Positions 17,019 to 25,662 of a DNA stretch of 64,000 bases are shown piece after piece. The stretch lies in the NCBI RefSeq assembly GCF_039710355.1, contig NZ_JBDKWZ010000003.1, forward strand, positions 310,001 to 374,000, read 5' to 3'. Numbering within the stretch: the first letter of the stretch is position 1; every line of letters starts with the position of its first letter. This stretch comes from Rapidithrix thailandica. GTDB lineage: Bacteria; Bacteroidota; Bacteroidia; Cytophagales; Flammeovirgaceae. The position numbers and the translations under genes are program-made. The notes beneath the pieces are model-generated. The model was not told where the DNA came from, did not search any database, and saw only the letters and a list, made by a program, of their open reading frames with translations.

Positions 17019-18833
17019 TTAATTATTCCAAAAAATGGTTTGTTCCAAATTCGGATTTAATAAAAGTTGTTGCTGAGGAATAGGTCTGTAATAATATTTC
17101 GGTTCTACAAAATCCCGGGTAATGTTTTTATCTCTTACAAAGCGGATAAAACCACTTGTGCCTTCAGACAAGTAAAAGTTTTGCTCCGCACCATCGCTAT
17201 CAATCAGAAAATACTTAGACAAAGCATCTTGTTCTTCTTTTGTCAAATGGGCAATCGGTCCCAGTTTGTCGGGCGATTCTAAAATAGCAATGTCAACCTC
17301 ACCGTCTCCGGTAACATCAAAAGCACCCAGAGCAGGAACGTACATTCCTTCTTGCCCGTCTTCTAACAATTTGCCGGCTTTCCAACGCATCAAGTCCATA
17401 TACCGCAAGCCTTCACAAGCCATTTCCACTCTACGCTCTCTCCGGATTTCTAACAATGCACCTTTATTCGCCACCATTACATTCGGATAGCGGGCCGCTT
17501 GCACCGGATCCACTTGAGCATTGGCTGCATTCATATCCAAAGCAGGCATATTCACTCTGGCTCTGATTACATTGACAGTTTTGTCGATATCAGATTGTGC
17601 CAATGTACCCAATTCGGCTTTGGCTTCGGCATAAATCAATAAGACTTCGGCATATCTGAATACTGGCAGGTCGGTGTAGTTCGCATCCCAGCCTTGGCGT
17701 AAGGCCGCATCCCGCGGGTTAAATTTCAGTTGGTTATACCCTCCGAAAGTAGGCTTGATACGGAAAGGCTCCGTGCTTCCCGCATTGACAAAACCCGGAT
17801 AGCCGATGGTTTCCATCATCCGTGGGTCGCGGTTATCAAATACCTGAGTAAAGGACTTCTTGTCAAAATCGGGAGTGGAAGTAAAAGGAGTTCCATCTTT
17901 CATCAAGTAGGCATCTGCCAAACTACGGCTCAGGGCCCATTGCCAGTCAAATACGGTATGGCTGTTGTTACCACGGCCTAAGTCACGGTCATAATTCGCC
18001 CAAAGAATCATTTCATTGTTACTTCCCAGGGTAGTTCCTACAAACAATTCGCGGTAATCCTGCACTCCATTGCCTGTTGAGTGGATTGAAAAGCCACCAT
18101 TTTCCATAATTTCCTCTGAAGCCGATACGGCTCTTTTCAAAAAGCGTTCGTAGTCACCCGTCAGGCTTAATTCTTCGTGATATTTGCGGAAAGTACCTTC
18201 GTACAGTGCAAAACGAGCCAACAAAGTCAATGCCGCCCACCGGGTGACTCTTGTATTATCATCGTTCACAATGATATTTTCCACCGCATATTCCAGGTCT
18301 GCCATGATCGAATCCACGACCACAGCACGGGGATCTTTGGCCTTATAGATCAATGCTTCGTCACTCGCTTCAATGCTTTCGGAATACCAAGGCACATCGC
18401 TGTAACGCTGTACTTTCCCAAAGTAAAACCAAGCTCTGAAAAAACGGGCAATTCCTTCATAGTTCTTGATCTCTTCGGCATTTCCCTGTACTTGATCCAT
18501 CCTCTCCAACATAAAGTTGATTTTTCTCAAATCCGCCCAATCGTCTTTACTCCATCCTCCGGCATTGGCTGCGTTTACATTTCCGATTAAGATTTGATCC
18601 GCTTCGCTATTGCCGCTGTAAAAAGCAATGTTGTCCGAACCGATATCCTCATAGCTGAATTTTAGTTGACTATACATCCCGTTGGTATAAATCTCAAGAT
18701 CATTGGGATTTTGGAAAAACAACTCCGGAGTAATATCCGTTTGCGGATCTCTCTGTAAAAAATCGTCATTACATCCTGTCAACAAGGTCATCAACAAGCC
18801 TAACAGAATGGTAGTATATTTTAAAATCTTCAT
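17019..18833 (-). CDS. SusD/RagB outer-membrane lipoprotein (locus 2)
   Basis: 604 residues, the length of canonical RagB/SusD. It has a lipoprotein signal MKILKYTTILLGLLMTLLTG with lipidated Cys21. The mature start, DDFLQRDPQTDITPELFFQN, and the internal FFRAWFYFGKVQRYSDVPWY helix pair are classic SusD. The C-terminal IRRERRVEMACEGLRYMDLM, RWKAGK and the final YYRPIPQQQLLLNPNLEQ are also hallmark segments. It caps the SusC partner, whose stop lies 20 bases upstream. No degradative enzyme is attached to this locus, so it may share enzymes with locus 1, or serve as an uptake-only pair. Confidence 0.93.
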   Translation of the reverse strand: MKILKYTTILLGLLMTLLTGCNDDFLQRDPQTDITPELFFQNPNDLEIYTNGMYSQLKFSYEDIGSDNIAFYSGNSEADQILIGNVNAANAGGWSKDDWADLRKINFMLERMDQVQGNAEEIKNYEGIARFFRAWFYFGKVQRYSDVPWYSESIEASDEALIYKAKDPRAVVVDSIMADLEYAVENIIVNDDNTRVTRWAALTLLARFALYEGTFRKYHEELSLTGDYERFLKRAVSASEEIMENGGFSIHSTGNGVQDYRELFVGTTLGSNNEMILWANYDRDLGRGNNSHTVFDWQWALSRSLADAYLMKDGTPFTSTPDFDKKSFTQVFDNRDPRMMETIGYPGFVNAGSTEPFRIKPTFGGYNQLKFNPRDAALRQGWDANYTDLPVFRYAEVLLIYAEAKAELGTLAQSDIDKTVNVIRARVNMPALDMNAANAQVDPVQAARYPNVMVANKGALLEIRRERRVEMACEGLRYMDLMRWKAGKLLEDGQEGMYVPALGAFDVTGDGEVDIAILESPDKLGPIAHLTKEEQDALSKYFLIDSDGAEQNFYLSEGTSGFIRFVRDKNITRDFVEPKYYYRPIPQQQLLLNPNLEQTIFWNN

Positions 18834-18853
18834 GTTTTCTACTTGTTAAGTGA

Positions 18854-21800
18854 TTAAAAATTGAGGTTGACACCCATAGACACCGTACGTTGGAAAGGAT
18901 ACACTCTCGCCCTGCTTTTTTGGATAGACTCCGGGTCCAACTTGGCTTTTAAAGAAGAGATTTCAAATACATTTTCCGCACTCACATATACCCGTAGTCT
19001 CTCTATCCCAATTTTTGACATCAACTGACTTGGCAAAGTATACCCCAGGGTAATGTTTTTCATTCTGAGGTAAGCAGCGTTTTGCAAATAGCGAGTTTGA
19101 GGGATTCCCAACTCTGATTCGTCTTCTGCGATATACGATTTTACTCTTGGAAAATACCCATTAGGATTATCAGGAGTCCAGTGATCCAGGTTATGTGCTT
19201 GTACATTGGTCCATGGCTGAGCATAAATCCCCCAGAAATAATGGTTGGAGGCCTCCGGGTACCAATCTCTCTTACCTACTCCCTGAACAAAAGCCCGTAA
19301 ATCAAAGCCTTTCCATTCTGCGGTAAGGTTAACACTAAATGGCAAACGCTCCCGGCTGTTTCCAATCACTTTAAAGTCTCCGGGATTATCTACGGTTCCA
19401 TCACCTCTATCAATTTTTCCGTCACCATTCTGATCTTTAAATTTCAAATCCCCCACATCAAAGCGATAGCCTTGGTCATCCGAACCCACAGCAGTTTGGT
19501 CTGCATGGTTTTCCAATTCTTCTTTAGACTGGAAAAAACCTTCGGTTTCCAAGCCCCAGATTTCGCCCAACTCTTGTCCCTCGTAATACCCACTCAACAA
19601 TTTATTGGGGTTGTCGATTTTGGTGATATACGCTCGACTGTCGGCCAAAGCTACTGTCACTCCGTATCTGAAGGGAGAATTAGCCAACATAAAATCATCC
19701 CGCCAAGTTACTTTCAGTTCCCAACCATTCGTCTTCAAATCTGCGGCATTTTCATTTGGTTCAAGTGTTCCAATGACGTTAGGCAGGGTTTTTCCTTTGG
19801 TCAACATCCCTTCGTTATAGCGAGTGTACAAGTCAAAACCTAAATCCAATTTATTTTTGAAAAAGGACAAATCCGCTCCGAAGTTCACCGTAGAAACTTT
19901 CTCCCAGGTTAAAGAAGGGGAAACCAATCCCGGAGTAGACACGTACACCGGTCTTTCTCCTCCCAGAACCGGACCGATTCTACCGGGAGTCATCATCATG
20001 ATATATTCATAGGCATCCACATCCTGGTTGCCCAAGGACCCGTATGAAGCTCTTAACTTGAAAAAATCCATTTTGATCGCTTCTCCAATTGACTGAAAAA
20101 ACGCTTCTTTGGATACTACCCAAGCGGCTGAAGCAGAAGGGAAAAAGCCAAAGCGGTCATCTTTCGGGAAACGGCTTGATCCGTCATAACGGCCGTTAAA
20201 TTCGAAAATATAGCGATCGTCAAAAACATAATTTAACCGGTAAAAAGCTCCACGTACGGCCCAATCTTCAATGGTTTCCCCTCCATTAAATGCACCTGAG
20301 GCCAAACCTAAAGAAGGAAGAGAACTGGTAATCAGCTTGTCTCTAGATACATAAGAGTAGCTTTCGGTACGATATTCTTGATTGTACCCCACTACTGCCT
20401 GGACAAAGTGCTTTCCACCAAAAGTTTTATGAAAATCGGTATAAACGTTATAAACATTGTACTGAACTTCTTCGCTGGAATTAACCGCTTTGGTATTTGC
20501 TCCAATATATTGCAAAGGTTGGTTCGGACCTGTTCTATAGGCTACCGGAATTTCATATCGCTTATAGGTTTCGTTTGATCTTCGGAAAGTCGCATCTCCT
20601 TTCAATAACCAAGTATCTTTGATCAAGGCTACTTCCATATTAAATGAAGTCTGAATCTCATTTAACTTGGTATCGGCCCGGCCACCTTCTTGTAAACGAC
20701 CCAACATACTGGCTCCCGTATTGGTCCGGGTTCCATCCGGATTTTTGGGAATATCTAATGAGTTTTTACGGTTTACTTCGTGGAAAAAGCTCTCTCCATT
20801 GTTATAAGATGGCTCCTCGTAATCGCTATGTGTAAAGACCGTATTATTACCCAACTGTAACCAGTCAGTTACTTGCAAAGCAACTTTACCTCTGAGATTG
20901 TAGCGGTTATAAATATCATTTCCGTAACGGAACATTCCTTCCTGTTTGAAATAATCGGAAGATAAATAGTAGTTCATTTTCTCGTCTTTCTTGCCGATGC
21001 TGAAGTTGGCATTGTAAGAAGCTGCCGACTTGTTATATACTTCATCCAACCAATTGGTAGAACCGTAGTACTGCCATGCATCCGGGTTGTTAGGATTAGG
21101 AATGGCTGCGGGCAGAGAAGGGTCTTCCGAACGTTGCTTGGCATATTCGCGTACCGATTCCGGATAAAGGTTGTATAGCGGGAAGGCCGCATCGTGTTTA
21201 TACTTCATGGCCATATACGGATCTGTCACAACATCAGGAGTTTTTCCTAAAGTTCTAACTGCATAGTTGGCGTTAGCCGATACGGTAAGCTTATCTGAGG
21301 TACCGGATTTGGTGGTAATCAATACTACCCCAAACGCTCCTCTTGCTCCATAGATCGCTGCCGAAGCCGCATCTTTCAAGACCGAAACACTCTCGATATC
21401 GTTCGGATTAATCCGGGCTACTTCTTCATTCGACACGGGAATATTATCCACCAGAATCAAAGGTCCTCCCCCATTGATAGAGGTGAATCCCCGGATATTG
21501 AATTCGGGAGCCTCTGTAGCTTGACCACTACTGATTGAAATATTCAAGTTGGGAATCATCCCTTGTAAGGCCGCTCCTGTGCTGGTCACCGGGCGGTTTA
21601 CAATCGCATCAGCACTTACTACATCAACCGCACCACTCAAATTGGCCTTCTTTTGAGTGCCGTATCCCACCACCACAATTTCGTCTAACTCGGTGGAGGA
21701 AGTTGCCATCACTACCTCCAGGGCAGTTTGTCCGTTCAAGGCGATTTCCTGGGCTTCGTATCCAATAAAACTAAAAAGCAGTGTGGATGACTCCGGCACA

Positions 21801-22330
21801 GAGATACTGAAGTTTCCATCCATATCTGTAGTAGTACCGGTAGATGTTCCTTTTACCAGAATACTCACCCCCGGTAGCGGCTCTCCGTTTTCATCTTTCA
21901 CGGCTCCTTTCACCAACACTTCTTGCTCAATGGCTTGTACCGCTTTACGTGTGGGAAGTCGCTTGTTAAGTTTCTGTACATTTATATTGTTGTTGATCTG
22001 TCTGAATTTCAAACCTGCTTGTCGAGAAATTTCAACCAATAGCTCTGCTACGGATTGTTTTCCCGGCTTGGTATTGAGCATCATTCCTTTTTCCAGATCT
22101 CTTAATTCATAGACAAAATTAAATTCCGTTTGGGTTTCGATAGCTCGTAAAGTGCCCTCTAAAGTGGTATTTTGCGTGTTTATGTCAACAAATACATGAC
22201 GTATGCTTTGATATCGTTGGGCACTCAACTCCGAAGCCAGGAGGCTGTTGAGCAAAATACATTGAAGAAAGACCCCAATGAAAGTATAGATACTTGACAT
22301 AACAAGTAGTCGTATTAATTTAAATTTCAT
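18854..22330 (-). CDS. SusC/RagA TonB-linked transporter with STN domain (locus 2)
   Basis: 1158 residues. Signal peptide to about 37, STN domain about 48-115 (VDINTQNTTLEGTLRAIETQ), regulatory beta-sandwich about 140-215 (DENGEPLPGVSILVKGTSTG), the motif VVVGYGTQKKANLSGAVDVV, plug with NPNDIESVSVLKDAASAAIY, and barrel ending TVSMGVNLNF. The STN domain couples it to the FecR encoded upstream. Both the regulatory-domain and plug motifs are text-book SusC. The leader holds two hairpins and a plus-strand terminator (22383-22478). The susC leaders of loci 1 and 2 also share CAAAAACAC shortly before the start codon. Confidence 0.94.
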   Translation of the reverse strand: MKFKLIRLLVMSSIYTFIGVFLQCILLNSLLASELSAQRYQSIRHVFVDINTQNTTLEGTLRAIETQTEFNFVYELRDLEKGMMLNTKPGKQSVAELLVEISRQAGLKFRQINNNINVQKLNKRLPTRKAVQAIEQEVLVKGAVKDENGEPLPGVSILVKGTSTGTTTDMDGNFSISVPESSTLLFSFIGYEAQEIALNGQTALEVVMATSSTELDEIVVVGYGTQKKANLSGAVDVVSADAIVNRPVTSTGAALQGMIPNLNISISSGQATEAPEFNIRGFTSINGGGPLILVDNIPVSNEEVARINPNDIESVSVLKDAASAAIYGARGAFGVVLITTKSGTSDKLTVSANANYAVRTLGKTPDVVTDPYMAMKYKHDAAFPLYNLYPESVREYAKQRSEDPSLPAAIPNPNNPDAWQYYGSTNWLDEVYNKSAASYNANFSIGKKDEKMNYYLSSDYFKQEGMFRYGNDIYNRYNLRGKVALQVTDWLQLGNNTVFTHSDYEEPSYNNGESFFHEVNRKNSLDIPKNPDGTRTNTGASMLGRLQEGGRADTKLNEIQTSFNMEVALIKDTWLLKGDATFRRSNETYKRYEIPVAYRTGPNQPLQYIGANTKAVNSSEEVQYNVYNVYTDFHKTFGGKHFVQAVVGYNQEYRTESYSYVSRDKLITSSLPSLGLASGAFNGGETIEDWAVRGAFYRLNYVFDDRYIFEFNGRYDGSSRFPKDDRFGFFPSASAAWVVSKEAFFQSIGEAIKMDFFKLRASYGSLGNQDVDAYEYIMMMTPGRIGPVLGGERPVYVSTPGLVSPSLTWEKVSTVNFGADLSFFKNKLDLGFDLYTRYNEGMLTKGKTLPNVIGTLEPNENAADLKTNGWELKVTWRDDFMLANSPFRYGVTVALADSRAYITKIDNPNKLLSGYYEGQELGEIWGLETEGFFQSKEELENHADQTAVGSDDQGYRFDVGDLKFKDQNGDGKIDRGDGTVDNPGDFKVIGNSRERLPFSVNLTAEWKGFDLRAFVQGVGKRDWYPEASNHYFWGIYAQPWTNVQAHNLDHWTPDNPNGYFPRVKSYIAEDESELGIPQTRYLQNAAYLRMKNITLGYTLPSQLMSKIGIERLRVYVSAENVFEISSLKAKLDPESIQKSRARVYPFQRTVSMGVNLNF

Positions 22331-22382
22331 AAATTTGGGTGTTTTTGTGAATAATTAGTTTACAATGAGTTATGCTCAAGCA

Positions 22383-22478
22383 GGAATAAGTTCCGAAGGC
22401 CTATTGTGAACTTATCCTATTGAGTCTTATCGTACTGGGACCGGCTGAAGGAAAATTCCTTCAGTCGGTTTTGTTTTT
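22383..22478 (+). terminator. Plus-strand hairpin pair and terminator in the susC leader (locus 2)
   Basis: First hairpin: ATAAGTTC (22386-22393) with GAACTTAT (22408-22415), extended by a GG/CC pair. Second: ACCGGCTGAAGGAA (from 22440) with TTCCTTCAGTCGGT (to 22469), 14 pairs with one wobble, then TTTGTTTTT. On the minus strand the second stem has no U-tract. It sits 110 bases upstream of the susC start and points against the operon. Confidence 0.75.
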
Positions 22479-22578
22479 GTGTGGTTGAACCGGCCAAACT
22501 CCCTTTCTAAAAAGCAGGCCTTTCCACGGGTCAGTTATTCTTCCTTACAGATTGCTTCATTGGCATTTACACCTCATA

Positions 22579-23598
22579 TTAAAGCTTGATAGTCACTTGC
22601 TTCCCTGTAATTGTAAAAGCAAACTTCTTTGTAAAGCTTAAGCTCTTCAATACGTTTTCCAAAGACTGTTTCTCAAACCTCGCTTTGAATTTCCAGGCTT
22701 GATGGCTTTTTTGAAGTCCCTGAATTTCAATACGGACTCCATAGTAGCGCTCCAATTTCTCTGTAATGTCTTCCAAACCAACATTCTGGAAATTAAGAAT
22801 GTACTCTTTCCAACCGACCAAGTCTTCGTAGTCAAAATTCCCTTTGGATAGTTGACGGTTTTCCAGGTCAATTTTTGCCATTTCATTCGGAGTTAACTGC
22901 AGCGCGTCCACTTTGTTATTCCCCTTTGAAAACCGCACTTCTACTTTGCCGGTCACCAGGGCTACTTCCTCTTGTTTTTGTGAAGTTGTGTTTACATTAA
23001 ATGAAGTTCCCAGTGCTTCGACTTCCGTATGTGCCGTTTGTACAATGAAAGGTTTGGAAGGATTTTTCTTCACTTCAAAAAAAGCTTCTCCCGTCAACAG
23101 TACCCTTCGCTCATTCTCTTCAAACTTTTCCGGAAAACTCAATTGACTGTCGCCATTCAACCATACTATGGAACTATCTGGTAAGGTAAGATGCATCCGG
23201 GTACCTGGTTGGGTGCTTTTCCGAACCATCGCTACGGGCTCAGCCGGTTTCAAGTCATTGAATTGATACAAGCCTACGATAAAGAGCAAAGGCAAAACAA
23301 TGATGGAAGCGATTTTTAACCAAGTGAGATAAGGATTGGCGCGAGTTCGTCCGTGTTGTGCGGTTAGTGGTGTTTTTGTGAATTGGAGTTGTTGGTGCAA
23401 ACGGGACAATCTCTTTTTTGAATCCTCATCTTTTGTGGTTTCGGTCTCTTCCTGTTGCTGCCACTGTTCTTTCATAAATTCGCCCACAAGTTCACTATAT
23501 CGCGGATCTTCTAACAAGCGATATGCTTTGGGCCAATCTTCTTTGGGCAAACGGTTATAGAAAAAGTCTTCTAATATTTTTCGTTCAATTTCAAACAT
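22579..23598 (-). CDS. FecR-family anti-sigma factor (locus 2)
   Basis: 339 residues from the ATG at 23598, which gives MFEIERKILEDFFYNRLPKE; the open frame reaches back to 23694 but that extension (with FFFSQRGGIRGG) looks untranslated. The cytoplasmic part runs to about 115, followed by a membrane helix (WLKIASIIVLPLLFIVGLYQ). The FecR domain shows LTLPDSSIVWLNGDSQLSFP, LLTGEAFFEVKKN and ALGTSFNVNT. The C-terminal DUF4974 part includes FQNVGLEDITEKLERYYGV. It sits between its sigma gene and susC, as in the other two loci. Confidence 0.92.
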   Translation of the reverse strand: MFEIERKILEDFFYNRLPKEDWPKAYRLLEDPRYSELVGEFMKEQWQQQEETETTKDEDSKKRLSRLHQQLQFTKTPLTAQHGRTRANPYLTWLKIASIIVLPLLFIVGLYQFNDLKPAEPVAMVRKSTQPGTRMHLTLPDSSIVWLNGDSQLSFPEKFEENERRVLLTGEAFFEVKKNPSKPFIVQTAHTEVEALGTSFNVNTTSQKQEEVALVTGKVEVRFSKGNNKVDALQLTPNEMAKIDLENRQLSKGNFDYEDLVGWKEYILNFQNVGLEDITEKLERYYGVRIEIQGLQKSHQAWKFKARFEKQSLENVLKSLSFTKKFAFTITGKQVTIKL

Positions 23599-23913
23599 GC
23601 GTTTTGGTATTTCTAAAAGGTATACACATGAACCCCCTCTTATCCCCCCTCTCTGTGAAAAAAAAAAATTTATTCTTTCAAGCAACAAGCACAACTACAA
23701 AACAAATCATGTCAGTCACCCAATAACCATTCTGTTCCGGTGGTAACTTGAAAGGTATTGAAAAGAGAATTGAGAATGTTTCAGCTTTCCCAAGCTTTTT
23801 ATGGAAAGGAAACTTTACGTTGTTCAGAGTTCCGGGGAGGAAATCATCAAATGATAAGGAAAGACGAAAAATAACCTTCTCTGCGCGAAGGAATTATTTA
23901 CTTTACCTGAATT
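23599..23913. other. Gap between sigma and fecR of locus 2
   Basis: About 315 bases with no gene on either strand. It is poor in structure; the fecR 5' leader occupies the left end. I see no convincing promoter box. Confidence 0.4.
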
Positions 23914-24510
23914 TTATTCAAAGAAAAAGTATAACAAAGCCGCAAATGAAGTAAGAATACTACTGGCTTGCAAATGCTTTTTGATGGTTTTCAAGGAAAG
24001 GCTCATTTGCTTTTCTACAAACTTGGTGGATACTTGCAGTTTTTGAGCTATCTCAGTATAATTCATACCCTCTTGACGACTCATGATAAAGATTTGCTTT
24101 CTGCGAGGAGTCAGATTGTCTACCCAATGTTCCAATTGGCTTTGATAATCCCCATAGATAATTTGCTGTTCGGTAGCACTATGTGCTTCCTGTTTTTGTA
24201 ATCTCAACTCTTCCACCAATTGGGAATGGTACTGCCGGCTTCTCAATAAATTCAAGGTGGTATTTTTGGCAATGGTAAACAGGAAACTGCCAAACGATTT
24301 CTCCACCTCCAACTTGTGGCGATTTTCCCAAACTTTAATGAAGGTTTCCTGCAACACTTCTTCTGCGTCAGCTTTGGATTTACAAAATCCAGAAATAAAC
24401 GCAAAGAGCTTTTTCTCATATTGAAAAAAGAGCCAATCAAATGCAGATTGATCGCCTTTCTTCAATTTTCCCACCCACTCTTTTTCCTTGTGTAGATCAT
24501 TTTCATGCAT
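23914..24510 (-). CDS. FecI-like ECF sigma factor (locus 2)
   Basis: 198 residues. Region 2 (FDWLFFQYEKKLFAFISGFC, then ADAEEVLQETFIKVWENRHK) and region 4 (LTPRRKQIFIMSRQEGMNYT, EIAQKLQVSTKFVEKQMSLS) are complete. The C-terminus is again hydrophobic (SSILTSFAALLYFFFE), directly after region 4. It should transcribe the susC/susD pair of locus 2 when the FecR encoded just downstream releases it. The promoter region lies in the 220 bases before the gnd terminator. Confidence 0.92.
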   Translation of the reverse strand: MHENDLHKEKEWVGKLKKGDQSAFDWLFFQYEKKLFAFISGFCKSKADAEEVLQETFIKVWENRHKLEVEKSFGSFLFTIAKNTTLNLLRSRQYHSQLVEELRLQKQEAHSATEQQIIYGDYQSQLEHWVDNLTPRRKQIFIMSRQEGMNYTEIAQKLQVSTKFVEKQMSLSLKTIKKHLQASSILTSFAALLYFFFE

Positions 24511-24679
24511 ATTCTTGTGCCTAGTTAGCCTGATTGCGAGTTTACAATGAGCGGTGTAAAATTAATCCGGTTAGTCGTTCAATCTTGAAATTTATAAATT
24601 AAAATATGTTTAAGAAAAAAATTAAACTTAATTTTTAGTTAATACTCAAGCATTTTCTTTTGTTGCCCCTCTTATAAAT

Positions 24680-24706
24680 CAAAAAAGGTTTTCTTATGAA
24701 AACCTT
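24680..24706 (-). terminator. Intrinsic terminator of the gluconate operon
   Basis: AAGGTTTTC (24685-24693) pairs with GAAAACCTT (24698-24706) over a 4-base loop; on the minus strand this is followed by TTTTTTG. It lies just after the 6-phosphogluconate dehydrogenase gene. Confidence 0.85.
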
Positions 24707-24732
24707 CCATCCACTCTCTGCTTCTCTCACTC

Positions 24733-25638
24733 TTATTCCCCCTTCGTTTTCTCTACTTTATGTCCGCCAAACTCATTGCGCAGGGCTGCTACTACCTTAC
24801 CCGTAAAGGTATCTTCCTGTAAGGACCGGTACCGCATCATCAAGGAAAGCGCGATGACAGGCGTAGGGACATTCAACTCCAAAGCACTTTCTACGGTCCA
24901 CTTGCCTTCGCCTGAGGAATGCATGATTCCCTTGATTTGTTCCAGCTTAGCATCTTTGTGGAAGGCCTGCTCCGTCAATTCCATCAACCAACTACGCACT
25001 ACCGAACCATGGTTCCACACTTTGGCAACCGCTTCCAAATCCAAATCAAAAGCACTTTTTTCCAACACTTCAAAGCCCTCGGCAATAGCCTGCATCATCC
25101 CGTATTCAATTCCATTATGCACCATTTTCACAAAATGCCCGCTCCCCGAAGGACCACAGTACAAATAGCCATTTTCCACAGAAATATCTTTAAATATCGC
25201 TTCACAATATTCAAACGCAGATTTACCTCCACCAACCATTGTACATGCACCCTTCAATGCTCCGCTAATTCCCCCACTGGTGCCACAATCTAAAAAGTCA
25301 ATACCTCGTTGTTCGAGCCGGGCGGCTCTTTCTATAGACATTTTAAAGTTTGAATTACCTCCGTCAATAATAATATCCCCGGCAGACAGATGAGGGGTTA
25401 TGTTTTCCAAAACTTGATCCACTATTTTTCCGGCCGGTACCATCAACCAAATAACTCTTTTATTATGAAGCTTTCGAATCAATTCTTCTAAGGAGTTTGC
25501 AGGCAGCGCTCCCTCCTTCCGTACCGACTCCACTAACTCAGGCTCCACATCGTAAGCCACCACCTGATGGTTGTTTCTCAATAAATTTAAGGTTAATTGG
25601 TAGCCCATTTTACCTAGTCCGACAAGTCCGATTTGCAT
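24733..25638 (-). CDS. gnd: 6-phosphogluconate dehydrogenase, short form (decarboxylating)
   Basis: 301 residues, the short form (about 300) rather than the 470-residue classic enzyme. The N-terminal Rossmann motif is MQIGLVGLGKMGYQLTLNLL. The substrate-binding segment is DIIIDGGNSNFKMS, then FLDCGTSGGISGALKGACTM, and the catalytic region is GSGHFVKMVHNGIEYGMMQA with the conserved Lys and Asn. It converts 6-phosphogluconate to ribulose 5-phosphate and CO2, reducing NAD(P)+; short forms usually prefer NAD+. The gluconokinase gene ends 24 bases upstream, so the two form a gluconate-use operon. Confidence 0.92.
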   Translation of the reverse strand: MQIGLVGLGKMGYQLTLNLLRNNHQVVAYDVEPELVESVRKEGALPANSLEELIRKLHNKRVIWLMVPAGKIVDQVLENITPHLSAGDIIIDGGNSNFKMSIERAARLEQRGIDFLDCGTSGGISGALKGACTMVGGGKSAFEYCEAIFKDISVENGYLYCGPSGSGHFVKMVHNGIEYGMMQAIAEGFEVLEKSAFDLDLEAVAKVWNHGSVVRSWLMELTEQAFHKDAKLEQIKGIMHSSGEGKWTVESALELNVPTPVIALSLMMRYRSLQEDTFTGKVVAALRNEFGGHKVEKTKGE

Positions 25639-25662
25639 AGTATTTGTGTTTATAAATTAGGA

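Noticed and set aside
18854..22330. Loci 1 and 2 as a recent tandem duplication
   Set aside because: The gene order is the same, but the SusD proteins belong to different branches and the SusC proteins differ widely outside the hallmark motifs.
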